A stretch of 18,942 nt of DNA, from positions 1 through 18,942 of the forward strand of contig USFB01000034.1 in assembly GCA_900553895.1 (NCBI GenBank), written 5' to 3'. The notes below the pieces were generated by a model. The model saw only the letters and a program-made list of their open reading frames with translations. It was not told where the DNA came from and did no database searches. Position numbers and translations under genes: made by a program. Position 1 is the stretch's first letter; each line of letters begins with the position of its first letter. Positions 1-6,061 of the stretch are shown one piece after another. This DNA comes from an uncultured bacterium. GTDB lineage: Bacteria; Cyanobacteriota; Vampirovibrionia; Gastranaerophilales; Gastranaerophilaceae.

Positions 1-72
1 TTAAAGGACTTTAAGTATGAGAATTAGTATTATTAATAATGCTAATTCTCTTTCGCTAATTTCAACTAACAT
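1..72 (-). CDS. Small hydrophobic ORF (23 aa), possible single-helix membrane peptide
   Basis: The ATG is at 72-70 and the TAA at 3-1, giving 23 codons. It is preceded by a very strong Shine-Dalgarno (AAAGGAGG, then five bases to the ATG). The first ten residues are charged (MLVEISEREL) and the rest is almost entirely Leu/Ile/Ala/Val with one Lys near the end, which would make one short membrane helix. A good sigma70-type promoter lies upstream at 157-185 and leaves a leader of about 78 bases. I do not recognise a family. It could be a small membrane protein, a type I toxin-like peptide, or a leader peptide for a gene beyond the left edge. The strong RBS and promoter favour translation, but the ORF is short enough to occur by chance. 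Confidence 0.5.
   Translation of the reverse strand: MLVEISERELALLIILILILKVL
19..50. repeat. Inverted repeat inside the small ORF
   Basis: GAGAATTAG (19-27) and CTAATTCTC (42-50) are perfect 9-bp arms. The 14 bases between them contain a further palindrome, ATTATTAATAAT. The hairpin is made of the codons for the hydrophobic stretch of the 23-aa ORF. It lacks a GC-rich stem and a T-run, so it is a weak terminator candidate. It may simply reflect Leu/Ile-rich coding. Confidence 0.4.
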
Positions 73-156
73 TCAAACCTCCTTTCTTGTTAGTGAAAAT
101 CAGTAAATGTTTGTCAAAATCTTTAGCCTGTATTCTATTTTCAATGTTTGTGTTCT

Positions 157-185
157 ATTGTATCAAATAAAGTTTAATTTATCAA
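157..185 (-). promoter_or_regulatory. Sigma70-type promoter for the small ORF
   Basis: Read on the minus strand, the -35 is TTGATA (185-180), followed by a 17-bp spacer and a -10 TACAAT (162-157). Each hexamer is one base from consensus and the spacing is ideal. The predicted start of transcription is near 150. The promoter lies just past the flavin reductase stop and fires leftward into the 23-aa ORF. Confidence 0.6.
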
Positions 186-196
186 TATATTTTCAT

Positions 197-796
197 TTAT
201 AGTTTTTCAAAATCTACCGCACCATGCTTGCAAATAGGGCAAATATAGTCAACAGGTAAATCTTCACCTTCGTAAATATATCCGCAGATTTTACAACGCC
301 AACCTTTTTTCACGGTGTTTTCAGGTTTTGGTTTAACGCTGTTTTGATAATAATCATAAGTTGCGGATTTATCATCATTTAAATTCTCACTTGCAACAAG
401 TTGACCGATAAATAAAGAATGAGTACCTAAATCTATTTCATTTTGAACATAAGCTGACAAATAAGCGTTTGTACCTTTGGTTATATATAAAAGACCATTT
501 GGGCTTCTTTTTACATCACAAAATGTTGCGAATTTGTCCGTATCACGCCCTGATTTGTAGCCAAAATGTTCATAAATACTGAAATCAGCTTTTTCAGAAA
601 GAATTGAAAGATTGAATTTACGTGTTTTTTGAATCATTTCATTTGTGTAATTTTTTTTGTTAAGTGCAATTGCAACTTGCAATGGATTTGAAGTTACTTG
701 CATAACGGTGTTAATAATACATCCGTTGTCTTTTTCATCTTGCGCAGTAAGCACATAAAGACCATAACCAATTTTAAATAACGCTTTTGTATCCAT
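197..796 (-). CDS. Flavin reductase-rubredoxin fusion (high-molecular-weight rubredoxin type)
   Basis: This 199-aa soluble protein has an N-terminal FMN-binding flavin reductase domain (about residues 1-150; MDTKALFKIGYGLYVLTA opening, then an ITSNP-like VTSNPLQVAIALNKKN segment). A C-terminal rubredoxin domain follows from about residue 165, with paired iron ligands C168-x2-C171 and C186-x2-C189. The layout matches the NAD(P)H:flavin oxidoreductase/Hrb proteins of anaerobes, which pass electrons from reduced pyridine nucleotide through FMN to the rubredoxin iron. Known partners are flavodiiron proteins that reduce oxygen or NO, but none is encoded here. The start has a GGAG seven bases upstream. 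It is transcribed alone and looks like host backbone next to the island rather than a defence gene. Confidence 0.88.
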   Translation of the reverse strand: MDTKALFKIGYGLYVLTAQDEKDNGCIINTVMQVTSNPLQVAIALNKKNYTNEMIQKTRKFNLSILSEKADFSIYEHFGYKSGRDTDKFATFCDVKRSPNGLLYITKGTNAYLSAYVQNEIDLGTHSLFIGQLVASENLNDDKSATYDYYQNSVKPKPENTVKKGWRCKICGYIYEGEDLPVDYICPICKHGAVDFEKL

Positions 797-828
797 AATA
801 AAACTCCATTAATTACTAAAATGTTTTT

Positions 829-834
829 ATTATA
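829..834 (-). promoter_or_regulatory. Candidate -10 element of the flavin reductase gene
   Basis: A perfect TATAAT (834-829 on the minus strand) lies 33 bases before the ATG. No convincing -35 is found at 16-18 bp: the hexamer at 17 bp is GTCGAT. The surroundings are AT-rich, so this is tentative. Confidence 0.35.
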
Positions 835-941
835 AAAAACAATAAGATGCAATCGACTAGATAGCTAAATGCTATGCTCCAAATAAAGCAAAAGTTTTTC
901 TCGCAATTTATTGTTCTAATATCGAAATAATTCAGATGCTG

Positions 942-2396
942 TTAAACATCCAGTGTTTTAAAAACATTTAAGGCTTCCTCTAAATTTTTAACTATACTTT
1001 GTGCAAGCTCATCAGGTTCCGGCAAATTTTCTAAATCCGCCAAGCTTTCATCTCTAATCCAAGTTATATCGAGATTTGTCTTATCCCGCTTTATAATCTC
1101 GTCATAAGTAAATTTTTTCCATCTGCCATCCGAATTTTTTTCACTCCAGGTTTCTTTTCTCTTTGTTATATCATCTGCAGAATAGCAATTTATAAAATCT
1201 TTCAAATGTTCATCGTTAAGAGAATTTGTTACCAGAGTTAGATTTATATTCGTTCTAAAATCATAAACCCAGACATCATTTGTTCTATGCCCATCTTCTA
1301 TTGGCGGAAATTTGTCAAAGAAAAGTACATTAGCTTTGACTCCCTGAGCATAAAATATCCCGGTTGGTAGTCGCAAAATAGTATGCAAATTAAATTGATT
1401 CAACAACCTCCTTCGAACTTTTTCTCCTGCGCCACCTTCAAATAAAACGTTATCAGGCACAACAACCGCAGCCCTTCCGAAAGTTTTAAGAACTGTCATA
1501 ATGTGTTGCATAAAATTTATTTGCTTATTTGATGTTGTTGCAATAAAGTCTTCGCGTTGATAATTTTCTTTTTCTGTTGTTATAGAACCGTCTTCGCCCA
1601 TAATTTTTGTTGCAGATTTCTTACCAAAAGGCGGATTTGTAAGAACCATATCGTAACGAACATCGCCAGCACTCATCAAAGAATCACAGTGCTTAATCGG
1701 ACATTCCGTGCCTCCAATACCGTGTAAATATAGGTTCATGGCGCAAAGACTAACTACAAGCGAAGTGTTATCACAACCAAAAATTCGCTCTTCTTTAAGC
1801 GCACGAATTTGTTTTTTGTCAGTCGTTTGTTTTTTCATATAATCATAAGCAGCTAACAAAAATCCACCCGTTCCGCATGCCGGATCTAAAACCGTCATAT
1901 CAGGAGTCGGACGCATTACTTCAACAATAGCTTTTATTAGTGGTCTTGGTGTAAAATACTGTCCGGCACCACCTTTAGTTTCATTCGCATTTTTCTGCAA
2001 TAAACCTTCATATATTGCGCCTTTTACATCAATATCTAAACCAATCCAAGTTTCACCGTCAATTAAGGAAAACAATCTTTTTAATTTTGCAGGTTCATCA
2101 ATCTTATTCTGCGCCTTTGTATAAATTGCTCCAATAATTCCACCTTGTTTAGATAATTTTGATAACGCTTTTGAATATCTTTCTTCTAACTCTGTTCCAT
2201 CTAATTTCATCAAAGCCTTCCATCGGAATTCCTCAGGAATTAAAGACGGCTGATTAAGGTTATCAGAATATTCTTGATCCATCTTCAGAAACAACATATA
2301 TGTAATTTGTGCAACGTAATCTGTATATGCAACACCCGCATCCTTAAGAATAGTTGCATAATTCCAAACTTTTGTTACTAAATTAGTTTCGTTCAT
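942..2396 (-). CDS. hsdM: Type I restriction-modification DNA methyltransferase subunit (HsdM)
   Basis: This 484-aa N6-adenine methyltransferase is the modification subunit of a type I system. It works with HsdS to methylate the bipartite recognition site and with HsdR to restrict. An N-terminal HsdM helical domain covers about 1-135. It is followed by QYFTP (146-150), the AdoMet-binding motif DPACGTGGF (171-179) and the catalytic NPPF (254-257), in the usual order for the gamma class. The length is typical. The start has AAAGGA upstream, inside the 3' end of the membrane-protein gene, and the two genes overlap by 14 bases, so translation is probably coupled. It is the last gene of the leftward operon that begins with the Panacea antitoxin. 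No clear terminator follows. Confidence 0.95.
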   Translation of the reverse strand: MNETNLVTKVWNYATILKDAGVAYTDYVAQITYMLFLKMDQEYSDNLNQPSLIPEEFRWKALMKLDGTELEERYSKALSKLSKQGGIIGAIYTKAQNKIDEPAKLKRLFSLIDGETWIGLDIDVKGAIYEGLLQKNANETKGGAGQYFTPRPLIKAIVEVMRPTPDMTVLDPACGTGGFLLAAYDYMKKQTTDKKQIRALKEERIFGCDNTSLVVSLCAMNLYLHGIGGTECPIKHCDSLMSAGDVRYDMVLTNPPFGKKSATKIMGEDGSITTEKENYQREDFIATTSNKQINFMQHIMTVLKTFGRAAVVVPDNVLFEGGAGEKVRRRLLNQFNLHTILRLPTGIFYAQGVKANVLFFDKFPPIEDGHRTNDVWVYDFRTNINLTLVTNSLNDEHLKDFINCYSADDITKRKETWSEKNSDGRWKKFTYDEIIKRDKTNLDITWIRDESLADLENLPEPDELAQSIVKNLEEALNVFKTLDV

Positions 2397-3132
2397 TTAT
2401 TTTTCCTTTATAAATAATTTCGCTTAATTCTTTTATAGCATTGATTAAAGCTTTTATTTCAGTATAAAAACTTTTCATACTATTAGACCAATATATCAAT
2501 TTCACTAATAACTCATCATCTGATTTTATAAAATTAATGATTTGTTGATTTTTTAAATCAGAACGTTGTGCCAATACTGCAATATTTTTTGGAGAACTCT
2601 TTTTCAAATCTACAATTGTGTAATTCAAATCTTGTTCAGAACATTTGTTTGCCACAAAGTTTGGATATAGGCGTTTTATAAAAGAATGACGCTGAACATT
2701 GAGTTGTTGAATTTGTAAATTATAATGCAAAAGATTATCAATTAATTTTTTTATAAGTGTATATGTTTTTATAATATCATTTCTTAGTTTTTCATTTTTT
2801 ATAATCCCTATTCTATTTACATTCTGAGTATAAACAGTAGTATAATCCTGTGTTATAGTAATTGGATATTCTATATATGTATCCTCTTTAATATCTGAAA
2901 AATAGTAATCAAACTCGTTTTCAAAAGCATATTGCAAACATTTGAGTTCCTCAACGATAGATAATATTGTAGCAATTTCATTTTCGTGACTAACTTTCAT
3001 TGTTATATCATTATTAAAATGGTTTGTTAAACATACGCTAATTAATGTTATTCCACCACCGACAAGAGTAGAAAATAAAGAAGAAAAATTGATTATTTGT
3101 TCTGGAGTGCTTTTAATTACGAAATCAAACAT
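2383..3132 (-). CDS. Unrecognised one-helix membrane protein between hsdS and hsdM
   Basis: This 249-aa protein matches no family I can name. One hydrophobic stretch (about residues 14-36, rich in Leu/Ile/Val/Gly, ending SVCLTNHF) would anchor it in the membrane. The rest is long, charged, mostly helical and probably cytoplasmic, with an amphipathic core around residues 105-145. I see no catalytic motif, signal peptide or metal site. It overlaps hsdS by 16 bases and hsdM by 14, so its translation is tied to both. The 16-bp segment around its start codon (3130-3145) is repeated exactly around the hsdM start (2394-2409), suggesting that it was inserted as a cassette. An effector or membrane-tethering role in the restriction system is inference from position only. 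Confidence 0.8.
   Translation of the reverse strand: MFDFVIKSTPEQIINFSSLFSTLVGGGITLISVCLTNHFNNDITMKVSHENEIATILSIVEELKCLQYAFENEFDYYFSDIKEDTYIEYPITITQDYTTVYTQNVNRIGIIKNEKLRNDIIKTYTLIKKLIDNLLHYNLQIQQLNVQRHSFIKRLYPNFVANKCSEQDLNYTIVDLKKSSPKNIAVLAQRSDLKNQQIINFIKSDDELLVKLIYWSNSMKSFYTEIKALINAIKELSEIIYKGKINERN
2394..2409 (-). repeat. 16-bp direct repeat, hsdM copy (RBS plus start codon)
   Basis: On the minus strand it reads AAAGGAAAAATAAATG, ending with the hsdM ATG. It is identical to the segment at 3130-3145 that ends with the membrane-protein ATG. Bases beyond the 16 differ on both sides. It supplies the Shine-Dalgarno of hsdM. Confidence 0.9.
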
Positions 3133-4412
3133 TTATTTTTCCTTTCGGCTTTTATTTTTTCTAACAAAACTGACGCAGGTTCGTCGTTTGGGTCTTGTGG
3201 TACAAGCCTACCTTCGAAAGCTTTTTTTAGAATTGATTGTTTAAGTTGTTCTGCTTTGTCTATGTTTTGACGAATAACAGCTTCAATCCTATCAGCTACT
3301 TTCAATCGCTTTTCAATTTCTTTGACAATTTGTTGTTGTTCGGCTTTAATACCAATCTTAATTTTAAAATCTTTTATAGATTGTATTCCTATATTTGCCT
3401 GCGTAGTTTGCCTTATACTTCTTTGAATTTGAGATTTTATTTGTGGTGATAGCAACGAATAATATAAATATTTACTCTCAGCTTTTTCATTAATTGTTTT
3501 AATAACAACGCAAGAATACGAAACTAAAAATTGTTCCTCTGTATCAACATATCTCAGTGTTCCTATTGTACCGTAACGAGGAAAAATAATATCACCATAA
3601 TTTGGTGCTATTTTCTTGGATAATATTTTATAATCTTTTTTAGTTATTTTTTTTGCATTAATAAAATCAATCCCATTTACTCCATAAAAATCTTTTGGTG
3701 AAATATATGGAACTCCTTCTTTAACTTCTTTAGGCATTTTATGATCTACATCGCCTATTTTTAACGTTAGTTCTTGTAAACTTTTTTCCTCCCACTCAGT
3801 CGTTTTGTAAAGTTTTCCATCAAATGCAGACTTTAAAACGGCTTGACGATATTGCTTTATTTGTTCCAGCGCAAACCTAAGTTTTTCAACTCCTTCATCA
3901 ATCTTACCAAATTCTTCCTCAATCTTCCTTACAATCCGTCTTTGTTCGTTAAGAGGTGGTAATAAAAGTCTTAAAGACTCTATCATTTGTTTTGAAATAT
4001 TAGGTTGTGCTCCACCATAGGCTTTCTTTTCGATTGCAAAACGTTTATACATTATGTAATAATTTCTATACTTTTGACACAAAACTTTCTGAGAATATAT
4101 TTTCAAATTGCCAACACGTTGATTTAAATATGCTGGACTTTTTTCACAATAAACACCAGTTTTACCAGTTGTAGCACCAGACATAGCTAAAAGAAAATCA
4201 CCATTTTCAACAATATAACATTTACCAATATCCATTTTATTATATTTAACAGCATTTTTAGTATTTACTTTATTGTTTTGAATATCGGATATCCTTATGA
4301 CACAAATGCCATTATCACAATAATCCTTACTATTAAAAGCATACCCATTTTGTAAATACAAAACATCTCCGAGTACACACTCAACCCAGCCTTGAGGAAG
4401 TTTACTAACCAT
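3117..4412 (-). CDS. hsdS: Type I restriction-modification specificity subunit (HsdS)
   Basis: This 431-aa protein contains two target recognition domains, each reading half of a bipartite DNA site, separated and followed by conserved helices that bind HsdM. The first domain opens with LPQGWVECVLGDV (about 5-17). The central spacer runs from PPLNEQRRIVRKIEEEF through LKSAFDGKL (about 152-201). The second domain follows, with a C-terminal repeat containing EQQQIVKEIEKRL and LKKAFEGRL. The length is typical and both domains look intact. The start overlaps the end of the DUF2513-like gene by 8 bases. The last codons (after AERKNK) read through into the membrane-protein gene. Without that insert, the frame would stop at a TGA overlapping the hsdM start. 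Confidence 0.94.
   Translation of the reverse strand: MVSKLPQGWVECVLGDVLYLQNGYAFNSKDYCDNGICVIRISDIQNNKVNTKNAVKYNKMDIGKCYIVENGDFLLAMSGATTGKTGVYCEKSPAYLNQRVGNLKIYSQKVLCQKYRNYYIMYKRFAIEKKAYGGAQPNISKQMIESLRLLLPPLNEQRRIVRKIEEEFGKIDEGVEKLRFALEQIKQYRQAVLKSAFDGKLYKTTEWEEKSLQELTLKIGDVDHKMPKEVKEGVPYISPKDFYGVNGIDFINAKKITKKDYKILSKKIAPNYGDIIFPRYGTIGTLRYVDTEEQFLVSYSCVVIKTINEKAESKYLYYSLLSPQIKSQIQRSIRQTTQANIGIQSIKDFKIKIGIKAEQQQIVKEIEKRLKVADRIEAVIRQNIDKAEQLKQSILKKAFEGRLVPQDPNDEPASVLLEKIKAERKNKCLIS
3130..3145 (-). repeat. 16-bp direct repeat, membrane-protein copy (RBS plus start codon)
   Basis: This is the second exact copy of AAAGGAAAAATAAATG, 736 bp upstream of the hsdM copy. Together they bracket the whole membrane-protein gene. 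The first bases also encode the last residues of HsdS. Confidence 0.9.
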
Positions 4413-4797
4413 TTATTGCCCCCGTTGCCAATGATATTAGTAGTTGTTTCCCTATTTCAAAAGCATTTGTAATAGTAAAATTTTTCACCTTATTGAATAC
4501 GGTATCTTGTTTTAGCATATCTAAAAATTCATATCCTTTAGCAGTCATTCGATATTTATCATTGATAATCTGATAAGGTGATTTGGAAAAAGGTTTCGCA
4601 AAACCAAACGGATATTTTAGATGAGCCGAAGCAATAAGATTGCTATCACCTAATATCAAAATATGTCCAATAAACTTATCTTCTTGTTCTTGAGAAATGT
4701 TTAATTTTTGCATCAATTCCAAATTCTCTATCTCATGTGAATCATTTTCTTCCATTATTAAAAGTATTTCTTTAATAAAATTATAATCAAGTTTCAC
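4405..4797 (-). CDS. DUF2513-like small protein
   Basis: This 130-aa soluble protein resembles the DUF2513 family, whose members are small proteins frequent in phages and defence loci and of unknown function. Seen here: an opening helix MKLDYNFIKEILLIMEEN and a C-terminal block RMTAKGYEFLDMLKQDTVFNKVKN (about 83-106) that matches the family's 'LTxxGHEFLD...W-KVK' hallmark. The family architecture suggests a winged-helix fold, so DNA or protein binding is possible. The start is GTG with an AGGTAG-like element just upstream. It lies 30 bases after the toxin gene and overlaps hsdS by 8 bases, so it belongs to the antitoxin-toxin-hsdS-hsdM operon. Any regulatory or effector role is inferred only from its location. 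Confidence 0.7.
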   Translation of the reverse strand: MKLDYNFIKEILLIMEENDSHEIENLELMQKLNISQEQEDKFIGHILILGDSNLIASAHLKYPFGFAKPFSKSPYQIINDKYRMTAKGYEFLDMLKQDTVFNKVKNFTITNAFEIGKQLLISLATGAING

Positions 4798-4827
4798 TTC
4801 TACCTACCATCAAAACTTTTTACAAAG

Positions 4828-5217
4828 CTATTCCAACGTTGCTATAAAATTTTTCAACCTTTCTCTATCTTCTAATTCTTTATCACCTTTAAAATAAATC
4901 TCTATAAAAGTAATATTATAATCCTCTTCTTCAGTTTCTATAACAAAAACAACTCTAATCCCTGAATTTCCGCCCTTTCCCTTTAAAGAAGCACAAGTAA
5001 ATTTTCTAACTTTTTTCGATTTATAACTCTCAGAACAGAATCCTTCTATATCTACCAAGGCTTTTGGGGGAGTCGGAAAACCGTCTACATAATGAGGAAC
5101 TAACAACATACGCTTCATTAACTCAAAATCTTTTTCTAATGTTTTAAACCGTTTCCCTAACCGTTTGAAATCTTTATCAAATTCAGGAATAGAAGCATAA
5201 TTAATATTCTTCATCAT
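4828..5217 (-). CDS. RelE/ParE-superfamily toxin-like protein
   Basis: This 129-aa protein has features of the RelE/ParE toxin fold. An N-terminal FDKDFKRLGKRFKTLEKDFELMKRML helical pair (about 13-41) is followed by beta strands containing the arginine-bearing GIRVVFVIE (about 85-93) and the ending strand ITFIEIYFKGDKE. Family members are usually mRNA-cleaving ribosome-dependent toxins (RelE) or gyrase poisons (ParE). Which activity applies is not visible here. It follows and overlaps the HTH-Panacea gene by 17 bases, the usual layout for an antitoxin-first pair. Two adjacent ATGs are possible starts. The second (5214) is better spaced from GGGAG (four bases instead of one). The open frame shows no damage. 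Confidence 0.72.
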   Translation of the reverse strand: MMKNINYASIPEFDKDFKRLGKRFKTLEKDFELMKRMLLVPHYVDGFPTPPKALVDIEGFCSESYKSKKVRKFTCASLKGKGGNSGIRVVFVIETEEEDYNITFIEIYFKGDKELEDRERLKNFIATLE

Positions 5218-5971
5218 ACTCCCTTACAGATGTAATTTCATTACGATAAAAAACAGAATCATAATCAATTATTTCTTTATATTCAGTTCCTATCCACGGA
5301 ATATCTTTATGAGAAAAGTCAGAAAGCTCTGTTGCAGATTTATCAGAAAGTCTTTCAAGAGTCTTATTAATATGTTCCAATTCTCTAGCAGATAAAGATG
5401 TTAAATCCGGTTTAACAAGCGGTAAATATTTTGTCATCTCTTTGTCATAGTACCTTGTTCTGACTTCTTCAACTTCCCCATCTTTTTCCATATCTTTTAT
5501 AATTTTCGCAAAATCAACAGGAGTGGGACCAAACGTATTTTTTATATACTTTAATCCCATCAATTGTTCTTCATATAATTCATAATAGTCAAAATCTATA
5601 AAATATAGCAATTTATATAAAACCGTTTGACCAATATTAGGTTTTGCGCCAACCTTGTTTAATATATACAAAAACACTTGCTTAAATTTCTGTATATTAT
5701 TTATTGGAATATTTATTCTTAAATCTTCTTCATTAGCACATATTGGTTCTTTTTCTACAATATTATATGAATATTCTTTAGGTAATTTATTTTCAATAAT
5801 ACAAGAATAATCCACATCAAAAAGTTGTGCAATTTTTTTGATAAGACTAATATCATTAACTCCGTTTTTTTCATACTTTATATATGATTGACGAGTTATA
5901 TTTAATTTTTCGGCTAATTCTTCTTGAGAGTAGTTATTTGACACCCTAAGATACTTCAATACATTTACCAT
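5201..5971 (-). CDS. HTH-Panacea (DUF4065) antitoxin and repressor
   Basis: This 256-aa fusion has an N-terminal XRE-type helix-turn-helix (about 4-60; YSQEELAEKLNITRQSYIKYEKNGVNDISLI). The C-terminal Panacea/SocA-like domain (about 95-245) shows LYKLLYFIDFDYYELYEEQL (118-137), KNTFGPTPVDF (144-154) and ELSDFSHKDIPW (215-226), all hallmarks of the family. Panacea domains are known antitoxin modules that neutralise many unrelated toxins, and the HTH would let the protein repress its own operon. Its start is fixed by an upstream GGA and by a promoter with a 16-bp palindrome on its -10. It leads the operon toxin-DUF2513-hsdS-membrane protein-hsdM, so its repression probably also sets methyltransferase levels. 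Confidence 0.88.
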   Translation of the reverse strand: MVNVLKYLRVSNNYSQEELAEKLNITRQSYIKYEKNGVNDISLIKKIAQLFDVDYSCIIENKLPKEYSYNIVEKEPICANEEDLRINIPINNIQKFKQVFLYILNKVGAKPNIGQTVLYKLLYFIDFDYYELYEEQLMGLKYIKNTFGPTPVDFAKIIKDMEKDGEVEEVRTRYYDKEMTKYLPLVKPDLTSLSARELEHINKTLERLSDKSATELSDFSHKDIPWIGTEYKEIIDYDSVFYRNEITSVREYDEEY

Positions 5972-5983
5972 AAGCGCTTTTCC

Positions 5984-5999
5984 ATTCTATATATAGAAT
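5984..5999. promoter_or_regulatory. 16-bp palindromic operator of the HTH-Panacea operon
   Basis: ATTCTATA/TATAGAAT is a perfect palindrome overlapping five of the six bases of the predicted -10 (6000-5995) and continuing downstream. It ends 12 bases before the start codon. A dimeric XRE repressor binding here would block RNA polymerase. The HTH-Panacea protein is the obvious candidate. Confidence 0.65.
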
Positions 6000-6023
6000 A
6001 ACATATTTTTATAATTTTGTCTA
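5995..6023 (-). promoter_or_regulatory. Promoter of the Panacea-toxin-hsdS-hsdM operon
   Basis: On the minus strand the -35 is TAGACA (6023-6018), then a 17-bp spacer ending in TGT, then the -10 TATTCT (6000-5995). The TGn makes it an extended -10 promoter. No other convincing promoter is seen before hsdM, so this one probably drives all six genes down to 942. Confidence 0.62.
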
Positions 6024-6061
6024 CCTTAGCAGACATGAATATGTAAAAAACATTTTACTTA

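Noticed and set aside
861..875. ATAGC-TAAAT-GCTAT inverted repeat downstream of hsdM, as a terminator
   Set aside because: The stem is only five pairs, AT-rich, and has no T-run after it on either strand.
3117..4412. Phase-variable hsdS with invertible segments
   Set aside because: No inverted repeats, silent hsdS cassette or recombinase gene is seen in the window.
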